DNA of 64,000 nucleotides from a virus, in IMG/VR virus record IMGVR_UViG_3300042090_000646, positions 1 to 64,000 of that record; one strand, 5' to 3'. The notes below the pieces were generated by a model. It was not told where the DNA came from. It made no database searches and saw nothing but the letters and a program-made list of their open reading frames with translations. Below are positions 14,776-23,543 of this stretch, piece after piece (the stretch's first letter is position 1; each line of letters begins with the position of its first letter). The translations under genes and the position numbers were made by a program.

Positions 14776-17753
14776 GCGGCTTTCCCCTTCTTGTGCTGGT
14801 CCACTGATTCGATAAAGGTGGGATCAGGAGGAAGCATTAGCAACTCCAGTTCCATTACGCCATTATATGCCTTCCCCTTGTTGAGAATCATGAACCGTTG
14901 CCCAGGAAGGGTGGTTATCTCGCCCTCGGATCCGACCAAGTGGCCAGACCCGAAGGTATCCACGGCCTTCGCGCCATCGGCATAGTGAATCTTTAAGAGG
15001 AGATCGTGGCCGAAATGGGTATGTTCGTTCCACTCAGGTTTCTTGGAGCAGCACATGGAGTCGGTGTTCTGGAACACCAGCCCCGGCTCAGCCTGTTCAA
15101 GTTGCTTCTTCATGGTGCTGGGGATATCCATCCACCGCCAGAGGCGCGTCCCCTCCGGCTTGGTGACGGCATGGGCGTAAGCCTGCTTGACTGCGTCCTT
15201 TATGTTGACGTTGTAGTACGTCTCGTCGTTTCCCTTGAAATGATGGTTGACGGCTCCATCCCCCTGAACCTGACTGATGTAGTTTTTGAGGTTCTGCGGC
15301 ATAGTGAGGTATAGATCATGCGCCTTTGCGGTGTCGGCGCTGGTCACATTGCGCCCCGCGTTCTTCGGCGTGAAATCCTGCGGATTGCCGACGCTGCCCA
15401 GGGTCATGAAGTAGCCCAGCACCTCGGAACTATCGATATTCTCAGTATTCTTGCCAAATGGTTTGGAGGGAAAGGCTTCCGACAACCCCGAGACGTCTTC
15501 GGCGGTGGCCAGAGAATAGGTTTTAAGCTTCTCGGAGCCAGGATTGGCGACCACGTTCAGGTAGCCGACTAACCCGGACCAGTATTGTTTGACGTGTGTG
15601 CTGGGATGTTCCTTGATGGGGATCAGCTTGGATTCCCCTGTATTTTTGTCGATCTCATGGACCTGTAGATTCTCCAGATCCACCAGATCCCCGCGCATGG
15701 CTGCCTGGTGGACTTCCTCGGCGGCGGCTTGGTTGGCCTGGTTGACCTTCTCGTTGCCAGAGAGACCTTTGCCCTGCCCATTCCAGTCCATGAAGTTGGG
15801 CGGCTGTGGGATCTGCGCCTTGTCGACAGGGAGGTGCTTCGGGTCCGGCTTGGGCGGATGGACGATGGCCTCTGCCTCCGGGAACTGCTTCGCCAGATAG
15901 TGTTTTCTGGCGATGAGCTTTGCAGCCAGCGCGTTCTTCTTGTTGTCATCGCCGGGGCCGAACATCTGGACGGCCTTCTGGATGATGTCGTCGGGCAGTT
16001 CCAGGACCGGGATCATGCTCTTGCTGATTTCATCCTGGGTCATGGTCCCGAATACGGAGGCCGCCTGGGGGTTCTTGGATGCGTCCCGAAGGGTATGGAT
16101 TTCGGATACGGCATTGCCGAAGGCGTCACCCTTGAGTCCACCCTGGGCCCGGTAATCGAGGGCACCTCCGGGGTCGATGCGCTTGGCCTTCCCATCGTTG
16201 CCTACGAGGAGGTTGTCAAAGCCCAGGCCCACCACGTCCCAGTTGGCCAGCCATGCATCCGCGCCGAATCCCTCCTTGACCCCATCCTGCTTGGCCAGAA
16301 GGCTACCGTCGGTGACCTTGGAGAGCCCTTCCTGGTAGGCCGAGGCAATGCCCAGCTTGCCGTCCTTCATGACCATCTTGGTCTTGGGCGCCCCGACCCC
16401 CATGAGGTCATAGAGCTTGGCCGCCAACATCTCGCTCTTGGCCTGGTCCTCATCCGCGGGGAACTTGATATACCACTTCTTCCCGAAGGCGTCCTCGTAA
16501 AGACCGCCAGGGTTGGATCCGCCCTGAGGCCCGATCTGTTTGAAAGGGAAATTCTTGGGGAGGGACGGCGTAGCTACTTTGGGTGCCGCCGGCTTCTTCT
16601 CCTCCACCAGCTCCCAGTGGTGGTTGGCGTTCAGGATATAGGTCTTGCCGTTCTCGACCTTGGTATCACCAACTTTGAGGCCATCTGGTCCCGTAGCCAT
16701 GCCTGTGAACTTGAGCGCGTTCTTCCACGCTTTCCCGTTCCAGCTCTTTGGGGTGGTAGAGAGCGTATGCCCGCCAGGTTCCTCCATGGTGAGCCAGCCA
16801 TCCGGGGTATTGGGCAGCATCGTGTAGACCTTCCCGTTGTAGCCAAACTGCATCCCTTCCTTGACCTGAGAGAAGGGCGGATGGGAACCCACCTCCGGGA
16901 TCTTGAACTTGGGTGCCTTGGGCAGCGGGCCTTTGCTGATCTGATCCAGGACCATGGCCAGCTTTGCGTCGTCGCCGCCCTTCACCAGGAACGCCTGTTG
17001 CTTCTTCTTGTAGCCCGGGGGGTGCAGCTCTGCCAGGACCTTCTTGGCGGCGGCATTCAGGGGGACGCCGTCGTTGCCGGTCTTGTTAACCATGAAGAAG
17101 CCTCCGCTGGACTTGGAGACATGGATGTTCCCGATGTCCGCGCTTCCCCAATAGCTCATGTTCTGGAGCTTGGTCAGGATGTCGCTGGCGGAATCGCTGG
17201 TTGGAGTGAGTGGCGCTGCCGGTGCTTCCGTGGCAGGTTCCTCGGGACTTCCAGGTCTTTCCATGCCCGCATAGAGCAAGGACTTCTGGTCATTCCACAG
17301 CTTGCTGCCGAAGTCCTTCAGGCTGGTAGTGCCATCTGCGGCGTAGGTCTTCAGGAGGTGAACGCCGTCGCCGTTCGTGGAGATCGCCTTGAGTGTGTTC
17401 CCGGATGGATATTTGAACACCATGCCTGGCTTGAGCTGGTCGAATGGGACCTTCTGGCCCTCAAGTGGTCCGACACTCTCTGTTTTGGGCGCTTCCCCGA
17501 ACATCTTGTCGAACTCCCGATCCACCCCCGAGAGGTCGTATTCGGGGGCTGCCGCAGGGGCGTGGGGTGCGGGTTCGATCTTGGCCGGTGCGGTGGTGGC
17601 CGGTGCGGTGGTGGCCGGTGCGGCCTCCGGCGCCTCCTGGGACCCACCAAAGAGGTTGTCGAACTCCCGGTCCACGTTGTAGGTGTGCCCGCTGGTGTGG
17701 ACCAGCTTGCCGTTGACAACCCGGTAGTAGTCCTTTGAATGCTTGGTGGTCAT
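14772..17753 (-). CDS. Large polyvalent protein with HipA-like kinase and ADP-ribosyltransferase features
   Basis: 993 aa. The N-terminus has an NGK module (YYRVVNGKLVHTSGH) and a duplicated VDREFDNLFGG / VDREFDKMFGE motif. Residues ~415-620 resemble HipA-like kinases of phage polyvalent proteins: GGSNPGGLYEDAFGKKWYIK (nucleotide-binding loop and Lys), FDNLLVG and RIDPGGALDYRAQG (catalytic and metal-binding region, ~513-531). Residues ~860-975 resemble an R-S-E ADP-ribosyltransferase: TRLWRWMD (Arg), FQNTDSMCC (Ser/Thr strand) and SEGEITTLPGQRFMIL (E-x-E then Pro-Gly). Such proteins are thought to enter the host with phage DNA. Catalytic assignments rest on motif reading only. Confidence 0.7.
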   Translation of the reverse strand: MTTKHSKDYYRVVNGKLVHTSGHTYNVDREFDNLFGGSQEAPEAAPATTAPATTAPAKIEPAPHAPAAAPEYDLSGVDREFDKMFGEAPKTESVGPLEGQKVPFDQLKPGMVFKYPSGNTLKAISTNGDGVHLLKTYAADGTTSLKDFGSKLWNDQKSLLYAGMERPGSPEEPATEAPAAPLTPTSDSASDILTKLQNMSYWGSADIGNIHVSKSSGGFFMVNKTGNDGVPLNAAAKKVLAELHPPGYKKKQQAFLVKGGDDAKLAMVLDQISKGPLPKAPKFKIPEVGSHPPFSQVKEGMQFGYNGKVYTMLPNTPDGWLTMEEPGGHTLSTTPKSWNGKAWKNALKFTGMATGPDGLKVGDTKVENGKTYILNANHHWELVEEKKPAAPKVATPSLPKNFPFKQIGPQGGSNPGGLYEDAFGKKWYIKFPADEDQAKSEMLAAKLYDLMGVGAPKTKMVMKDGKLGIASAYQEGLSKVTDGSLLAKQDGVKEGFGADAWLANWDVVGLGFDNLLVGNDGKAKRIDPGGALDYRAQGGLKGDAFGNAVSEIHTLRDASKNPQAASVFGTMTQDEISKSMIPVLELPDDIIQKAVQMFGPGDDNKKNALAAKLIARKHYLAKQFPEAEAIVHPPKPDPKHLPVDKAQIPQPPNFMDWNGQGKGLSGNEKVNQANQAAAEEVHQAAMRGDLVDLENLQVHEIDKNTGESKLIPIKEHPSTHVKQYWSGLVGYLNVVANPGSEKLKTYSLATAEDVSGLSEAFPSKPFGKNTENIDSSEVLGYFMTLGSVGNPQDFTPKNAGRNVTSADTAKAHDLYLTMPQNLKNYISQVQGDGAVNHHFKGNDETYYNVNIKDAVKQAYAHAVTKPEGTRLWRWMDIPSTMKKQLEQAEPGLVFQNTDSMCCSKKPEWNEHTHFGHDLLLKIHYADGAKAVDTFGSGHLVGSEGEITTLPGQRFMILNKGKAYNGVMELELLMLPPDPTFIESVDQHKKGKAA

Positions 17754-17756
17754 GGC

Positions 17757-20375
17757 CTATCCTTTCTTTGCCAGGGCGGCCATGCCCTTCTTCGCTTGTT
17801 CAGCCCAGCTCTTGGCGATGTCCTCCCAGGGAGTATCCCCGTTGTCGAAGGTGCCCATCCCGGCTTTGCTCTTATGCATGGCCACGACGGCTAGGTGCTT
17901 GGTTCTGGCCACGAACTCCTCCAGATCCTCCTTGGAGACATCCACCGTGTGACCGCTGTTCACCGCAGCCTTGACTGCGCCCATCTTCCCAGAAATAACC
18001 TTGGTGGCTATGTCCTGGAAATCATGTTCATGCCATGGCTTCTTGGGCACCTGGGGCTTCGGCACCTCATCCTTGGGGGCTGCATCCAGCTTGGAAGCCT
18101 CCGCCAGGTGCCATTTGGAAAGGTGCGCATGACCCTTGGCTGCCCAGGCATGGGCCTCCTGAAGGTGGGACGGTGCCGGGGGAGGCATCAACTTCATGAC
18201 GTCCTCGGGGAGGGTATTCCCAAGCTGACCATGAATAACAGTGGCCTTGGCATGAGCCGCGGCTGCCTTCTTATGGGCCTCGGCGCTCCCATCCGGACCT
18301 CCTGACCCCAAGGAGGCGTTCTCTGCGCCAATGCTTTGCAGCGCAGCCGTGTGGGCCTGGGGGTCTTCCCCGGCGTGGTGGAGATCGATCCCCATGGAAT
18401 GATCGGTCAGGGAGTGGGCGAGCGCACCGGCAGAAGCTTGGGTCGCGCCACCCTTGAAGCTCCGAATGGACTCTTTGATGTCATGGGTCATAGCCTGGAC
18501 CGCGGCCGACGCCTTGGGCTCATATTTGGCAGCCGGAGCTTCCGGTTCGGCCATGGTCTGCTCGTGCTCTGCTCCCCACTCCTTGGCCTTGGCCTTGATG
18601 CCCTCGATCACCTTGGGTTCTGCCGTCACATATATGCCTTCCGTGTGGATCTGCTGGTCCTTGTAGTCATACCAAGCCTTCCCTTTGAATGCAGATTTGG
18701 GTAGGCCCGTGTCGGGACAGAACTGTTCCAGATCATTGAAATAAATCCGGTGCTTCCCGTTCTTCTCCCACTCCTTGCCGCCGATGCCGACCAGCTCGGC
18801 CACGGTGGGCATGGAGCCGGTGCTTTCGGACCCTTTGGCCTCATTCTCGCCCGGCTTATCGTTGTGCCAGCGCCCGTCGTGGAAGGTGAGGCCATCTTTC
18901 AGATCGCCTTCCTTGGGACCATCCTCGGGGACCCGGGAGGCGAGGTTCGCCTCAGTCCATCCCTTGGTGTATGCCGCCAGGGCCAATTTGATTTCGCTTC
19001 CGGTCTTTCCAAGGAGGTGATCGTGACTGAATTTCGTGTTCATCAAGGGCGCACTCATTTGCCCATTTTCGTGAGCCTCTTTCCCCATCTCGTAGGGGGA
19101 TTTAATGCTGGCAGCAGCCTTCATCTCCTTCAGCTCGCCGCCCTGGTCTTTGATCTCCTCCGCCACCTTATCCGGGGTCGGATGTTCCAGCGTATCCACC
19201 AGCTCCTGGTGTTCCTTGGTGGCGGCAGGAAGGGTCATCTCAACCCCGGACGGGGTAATGGACTCTCCTTTTTCGGCATTCTCGCCTTCCAGGGACTTCT
19301 GCACCGGATACATCCTGTGGACCTCAGCCAGCACCTGGACTGCCAGCTTCTTGGCGTCCTCGCCCTGGCCGAAGAAGATGTGAGGAAAGGAGCCCTCCTT
19401 GCCGAAGTGGTTGGAGGCGCCGATTTTCTCGGATGCCGGGGCCTCGTCTCCGGTGATGTTGTGGTAGGCGCCCCGGATGATGTTGGCGTGGGCGGCGTTG
19501 GTGGCCCGGAGATACCATCCCTTGTTCTTGTTCTCACCCAGGGCGACCTGGTGCCCCACGGAGGCAAGGTGGGCCCCGTCGGGGGCTTCGCCTGGAACGT
19601 ATTTGGCTTTCCCTTTTTCCATGGCGAAGTGGCCACTGCCCTTCTGTGGACCGCCATGCAACTTGTCCGGAGAATGCATGGCTTCGATGGCGCCGTCGTG
19701 GATCCCCTCCCAGTGCTTCTTGAGCATCTCCATATGTTCGAGTCCTGGGGAGTAGTCCGCTCCGGGCTTGCCATCCGCCTCGGTGGCGTGGCTGTGCTTC
19801 ATAAGGTTGATAGAGGTCTGGACGGCGTGGATGGCGTCCTTGGCATATGTAGCCTGAACCGACGGGTCCTCTCCGTTGACGGCATTGAGATCGCCATAGT
19901 CGGCCAGAGCCTGGGAGGTGACTACTCCAGCCTCATCCATGGCGGCGTCGGAACCGGCGAGGTGCTGGGGGCCAGGCAGCTTCTTGGTGTTGTATTGACC
20001 AATGACGATGACCTTGCCGTTCTTTAGAGTCCGAGTATGGGTGTGGACGTAGGACTTCATGAGGCGCCGCTCCGGGTTCTGTCCCTCCATGACCGTGCCG
20101 TCCGCCAACTTCTTGACTGGCCTGGTGGCAAGGGTGGCAGCCAAGGGCCCGGCCATGGCGCCTCCCATGGCCCCGGCGCATTTGCAGATCAGGCTGGAAC
20201 CATCATCGGGGTCCATGCCGTCATCGACCGCGTCGTCGAAGGCTTTCAGGAGGTCGCGCCCCTCATCCACATCCTCGGGCTTCTTGCAGAAATTCTTGGG
20301 GTGACTCTTGGCCCTGAAGTAAGCCGATGCGGTCCTGACCAGAGCATCCGCATGGGCCTTGGCGATACGAGACAT
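17757..20375 (-). CDS. Large helical virion/polyvalent-like protein, 872 aa
   Basis: Start supported by AAGGAG. N-terminal helices include a Cys-rich patch (NFCKKPEDVDEG, LICKCAGAMGGAMAG). Around residue 110 is a TRTLKNGKVIVIGQYNTKK module common in phage head-associated proteins. Residues ~310-380 contain WYLRATNAAHANII, GASNHFGKEGSFPH, a domain that reappears in the next gene upstream. The remainder is long Ala/Lys/Glu/His-rich helix, with a middle ASRVPEDGPKEGDL linker. No catalytic domain recognised. Neighbours suggest it is an internal virion or injected protein. Confidence 0.6.
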   Translation of the reverse strand: MSRIAKAHADALVRTASAYFRAKSHPKNFCKKPEDVDEGRDLLKAFDDAVDDGMDPDDGSSLICKCAGAMGGAMAGPLAATLATRPVKKLADGTVMEGQNPERRLMKSYVHTHTRTLKNGKVIVIGQYNTKKLPGPQHLAGSDAAMDEAGVVTSQALADYGDLNAVNGEDPSVQATYAKDAIHAVQTSINLMKHSHATEADGKPGADYSPGLEHMEMLKKHWEGIHDGAIEAMHSPDKLHGGPQKGSGHFAMEKGKAKYVPGEAPDGAHLASVGHQVALGENKNKGWYLRATNAAHANIIRGAYHNITGDEAPASEKIGASNHFGKEGSFPHIFFGQGEDAKKLAVQVLAEVHRMYPVQKSLEGENAEKGESITPSGVEMTLPAATKEHQELVDTLEHPTPDKVAEEIKDQGGELKEMKAAASIKSPYEMGKEAHENGQMSAPLMNTKFSHDHLLGKTGSEIKLALAAYTKGWTEANLASRVPEDGPKEGDLKDGLTFHDGRWHNDKPGENEAKGSESTGSMPTVAELVGIGGKEWEKNGKHRIYFNDLEQFCPDTGLPKSAFKGKAWYDYKDQQIHTEGIYVTAEPKVIEGIKAKAKEWGAEHEQTMAEPEAPAAKYEPKASAAVQAMTHDIKESIRSFKGGATQASAGALAHSLTDHSMGIDLHHAGEDPQAHTAALQSIGAENASLGSGGPDGSAEAHKKAAAAHAKATVIHGQLGNTLPEDVMKLMPPPAPSHLQEAHAWAAKGHAHLSKWHLAEASKLDAAPKDEVPKPQVPKKPWHEHDFQDIATKVISGKMGAVKAAVNSGHTVDVSKEDLEEFVARTKHLAVVAMHKSKAGMGTFDNGDTPWEDIAKSWAEQAKKGMAALAKKG

Positions 20376-20389
20376 GGCCTCTCCTTGTG

Positions 20390-21643
20390 CTATTTGAGCT
20401 GGTCCCGCAGGGCGTCCTGGCGCATCTGGAGGGCGTCCAGGGCAATCTTGTCGCCGCCGACCTTGCCCTTCTGCTGCTCGATATGAGAGATATGCCGCTC
20501 GATGATGGACTTCTGGATGGCCCGGCCCTCCTCATCCATGCTGGCCTGGGCGTCATCGTATTTCTTCGCTTCCCCAAGGTGATACTTGGCTTGGGTGGCA
20601 TGGGTGGCAGACGCGCCTCGTCCCTCATCCATCCCTACCTTGTGGGCAAGGGCTGATTTCGACGCTTTGCTGTGGGCCTCGGCAGCCTGACGGTGAAGTT
20701 CGGCTTTTTCCCCATAGGTGGCGACGGCGTTGGTTGCTTTATAGCTGGCAGCCGAAGCTTGTGCCCTTACCGCTTCGTGCCCTTCCTCGGGCTGTGCGCC
20801 CTTGTCCAGGGGATCCTTGCCATGTTCATCTCCGCTCGGCTGGCCAGCATCTTCACCCTTGTCGGGCCATTCCTCGTTCTTGTGACCCGGGTCCGAGGCA
20901 ACCTTTCCCGGGTCAACCGGCTTCTTCTCGCGGGCCTCGACGGGCAGCTCAGGGGGAATCTCGGAGCCGGCGCCCTTGTCGGGTTGGGTCATGTGGGGGG
21001 CCAACCGCTTGGCTTCGGCTCCGTGCGCGGCCGACCATTTGCGGTGGTAGTCCTCCGCCTCCTGATACTTCGGCTTATCGGCGTGGCCCTCCGGGAGGGA
21101 TTCGTGGTGGCGCTTCATCACGTCAGCCGCCTCCTGGTGCAGCCCTTCGGCTTCCTTGTGGGCCTTGAACTGCGCCTCATGGCCCATGACTTGGTGAGCC
21201 CTGACCGTCGCCTCGGTGGCCTTGTTGATGGTCTCTGCCTTCCGGGTGTCATGTTCTCGCACCTGGACTAGCTTCCCGTTTACGTTCCTGACGTGGCCCT
21301 TGACATGGCCCTTGAGAAGCTCGCGCTGTTCCGGGTCCAGGGCGGCATGGACCATAGCTGCCTCCTCAAGAGTGGAGGCGTGGAAGTGATCGTAGGCTCC
21401 GATGCGCCCGAAGTGGGCGGCCCCCGCCCTACGCTTCTGGAGTGGAATGCCCAGTTCCTGGGCTGCCTTGCAAATCATGCGGCCGTCCTCTGCGTCCGTG
21501 GCACGGAGGTAGCTGGAGCCGTCGCGGAACTTCCCGATTGCGGTGCGCTCGCGCACTCCGGCTTCCGGAGCATCCGCAGTGGAGGGGTCGGCGACGTAGA
21601 CGGTCTTGCCATTGATGACTCGGTAATGCGGATTGGCGGTCAC
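20390..21643 (-). CDS. Helical polyvalent-like protein, 417 aa
   Basis: I chose GTG 21643 because AGGAGG lies 5-6 bases upstream; an ATG 13 codons earlier lacks such a site. It begins with NPHYRVINGKTVYVAD, an NGK module, and has a second copy at ~127 (HVRNVNGKLVQVREHDTRK). Residues ~40-110 hold SSYLRATDAEDGRMICKAAQ and GAAHFGRIGAYDHFH, matching the domain in the 872-aa neighbour. The rest is a charged Ala/His/Lys helix, probably coiled coil. It is the first gene of the minus-strand block that diverges from the capsid operon. Role inferred as virion-associated. Confidence 0.6.
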   Translation of the reverse strand: MTANPHYRVINGKTVYVADPSTADAPEAGVRERTAIGKFRDGSSYLRATDAEDGRMICKAAQELGIPLQKRRAGAAHFGRIGAYDHFHASTLEEAAMVHAALDPEQRELLKGHVKGHVRNVNGKLVQVREHDTRKAETINKATEATVRAHQVMGHEAQFKAHKEAEGLHQEAADVMKRHHESLPEGHADKPKYQEAEDYHRKWSAAHGAEAKRLAPHMTQPDKGAGSEIPPELPVEAREKKPVDPGKVASDPGHKNEEWPDKGEDAGQPSGDEHGKDPLDKGAQPEEGHEAVRAQASAASYKATNAVATYGEKAELHRQAAEAHSKASKSALAHKVGMDEGRGASATHATQAKYHLGEAKKYDDAQASMDEEGRAIQKSIIERHISHIEQQKGKVGGDKIALDALQMRQDALRDQLK

Positions 21644-21726
21644 GGGGTCCTCCTGGATTCCCCGATTGGAACCAGGACACAAGCCCTTGTCCGTTCAACG
21701 CATAGCAATAGGTGGCAGGTAGCGCC

Positions 21727-22647
21727 ATGCCCAGGCCCTTTTGGAAGGGGCCGGACGGAGATTCTCACGCCATGGGCACGTCGGTCCTCACTCCCGGATT
21801 GGAGACTCGCGGCAGCGGGGGAGCCCCAGTCTGCCTGCGTTTTGACCGACCCATCTTCAAGGCCCAGGCCGAGACAGAGGGTGGCCAGAGGATCGTGTAT
21901 ATGGAGGCGTCCACAGAGATCCGGGACGTCCAGGGCGACAAAGTCCTGCTCTCTGCCCTGGAAGCCTCCATCCCCTACTTCCTGAAATATGGTCGGCTCG
22001 ACCTGGACCACGCCTCTGTGCTGGGCCAGATCCGGGGCGCCAAGGTCAATCCCTATGCGTTCGAGATCGGAAAACCCCTGGCCGTCAAAGTCCAGGACAG
22101 CTCGGTCTGGGTCAAGGCCGCCATTTTCTCCGGGACCGAATATGACTTGACCGGGAAACGCAACTCCTTCACCGAGGCCGCCGACCTGTTCTGGGATTCG
22201 CTTCATACCACCCCACCGGTCATCTGGTTTCCCTCTATCGCCGGTGACGTCTATTCCGAACAGACCACGTCCGAGAACGGCCTCCCCACCCAGGAAGTCC
22301 GAGGCATACGCTGGCATTCCATCGGCCTATCGCGGACCCCCGTGAACATGAATATCGGCGCCGTGACGACCATGCCTGTGCGGGCCTTCGCCAAGGCGTT
22401 CTCTGGGCTCGCGGACCTCAAGGACACTCTTGGGGAACTGGCCCCGAGCCTGCCCCAGAGGGGGTTCCCCGCGACCATTCAGGTCAAGGGAGCCGAAGAT
22501 CCTATGCTCCTCCGTCTTGCCATGGACGCCCTTCTGGAAGCCCAGGAGGAGGGCGGCATTGATGGCTACCTGACCCTCGCCACCGAGCGGGGAGTGCCGG
22601 CCGATGTGGCCATGGCCCTCCTTGTCGTCCTTCTCTCTCGCCGTTGA
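21727..22647 (+). CDS. Putative prohead protease / head-maturation protein
   Basis: 306 aa from ATG 21727; GTG 21712 and ATG 21772 are alternative starts. After ~45 residues comes EIRDVQGDKVLLSALEASIP, then GRLDLDHASVLGQIRGAKVN, and IRWHSIGLSRTPVNMN. The order (GD strand, a His in LDLDHA, a later Ser strand) resembles caudoviral Ser-His head proteases. No family match is certain. Position supports it: first of three consecutive genes before an acidic scaffold-like protein and the major capsid protein. It could instead be another head protein. Confidence 0.5.
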   Translation: MPRPFWKGPDGDSHAMGTSVLTPGLETRGSGGAPVCLRFDRPIFKAQAETEGGQRIVYMEASTEIRDVQGDKVLLSALEASIPYFLKYGRLDLDHASVLGQIRGAKVNPYAFEIGKPLAVKVQDSSVWVKAAIFSGTEYDLTGKRNSFTEAADLFWDSLHTTPPVIWFPSIAGDVYSEQTTSENGLPTQEVRGIRWHSIGLSRTPVNMNIGAVTTMPVRAFAKAFSGLADLKDTLGELAPSLPQRGFPATIQVKGAEDPMLLRLAMDALLEAQEEGGIDGYLTLATERGVPADVAMALLVVLLSRR

Positions 22648-22661
22648 AAGGAGACCCTCCC

Positions 22662-23483
22662 ATGAGTGTCTTGTCTACCCTCCAAACTCAGGTGCGCCTC
22701 CTGCTCAAGGCGGCCACCGAGGAGAAGCCCGCGAAGGGCAGGAAGCCTGCCGTCCCCACTGATCCCGGCGACCCCGACGAGCTTCAGCCGGATTACCGGG
22801 TCGACGGCGCCCAGCCCTCCAAGAAAGACCTGGCCGATGACCCCGACGGCGATGGCGACAAGGATGGCAACGAGGTCGAGGCCGACGAGGAGGACGGGGG
22901 TGCCCCCCCTGAGACCACCGGAGAGGAGGAAGAAGAGGAGGACGAAAAGCCTACCGTCGACGAGGAGGAAGGTGCCGACAGCCAGCGCCCCATGGCCAAG
23001 TCCTTCGACGATTTTGGCAATGCCGACCTGTCCGCCGAAGAGACCCGAAACCTCCTCAAGGCCCTGGACTATGGCGTCACGCCGCCCATGGCCGAGGACA
23101 AGCTCCTGGATGGCGGAGACGACCTCAAGGGAATCCTGGACGACATCCTGGTCCTCCTGACGCACACCACGCAGAAGCAGGAGCGTCAGGACGCCATCAT
23201 GAACGAACTCCTGACTGAGATCGACCGGCTCAAGAAGGGGGCAGCCAAACAGGATCGGGAGATCACCAAGGCCATGGCCGCCCTGGGCGATCCCACCCGC
23301 GCACCCGCCGCTGCGCCTCGGGCCATCTCCAAGTCTTTCGTCAACCCCGGAATCCCTCCGGAAGTCGCTCCCGTCGTCGACGGGGGGGCCCTGGCCAACG
23401 AAATCTTCTTCGCCCTGAAGGCGGGAAAGATGACGCCCGCCGAGGCCACCCAGAAGTGCCGTGCCGCTCACGCCTCCGTATAA
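22662..23483 (+). CDS. Acidic scaffold-like head protein
   Basis: 273 aa; ATG 22662 preceded by AAAGGAGA. A highly acidic, disordered region spans ~55-120 (DDPDGDGDKDGNEVEADEED, TGEEEEEEDEKPTVDEEEGA). It is followed by a helical coiled-coil part (TTQKQERQDAIMNELLTEID, RLKKGAAKQDREITKAMAAL). The C-terminus is a short basic/hydrophobic helix (MTPAEATQKCRAAHASV). Charge-rich coiled-coil proteins directly before the capsid gene are usually scaffolds or protease-removed delta domains; this assignment rests on composition and position. Confidence 0.6.
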   Translation: MSVLSTLQTQVRLLLKAATEEKPAKGRKPAVPTDPGDPDELQPDYRVDGAQPSKKDLADDPDGDGDKDGNEVEADEEDGGAPPETTGEEEEEEDEKPTVDEEEGADSQRPMAKSFDDFGNADLSAEETRNLLKALDYGVTPPMAEDKLLDGGDDLKGILDDILVLLTHTTQKQERQDAIMNELLTEIDRLKKGAAKQDREITKAMAALGDPTRAPAAAPRAISKSFVNPGIPPEVAPVVDGGALANEIFFALKAGKMTPAEATQKCRAAHASV

Positions 23484-23543
23484 CAGCCCCTCCACCAACC
23501 CCACCCCTTTCGGCCGTTAGGCCCTATCAAGGAGGTCCATCAA

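Noticed and set aside
15708-17738. 676-codon open frame on the plus strand
   Set aside because: It is the antisense of the kinase/ADP-ribosyltransferase gene, has no ribosome site or recognisable domain, and its Gly/Leu/Val/Asp-rich composition is typical of reverse frames in GC-rich genes.
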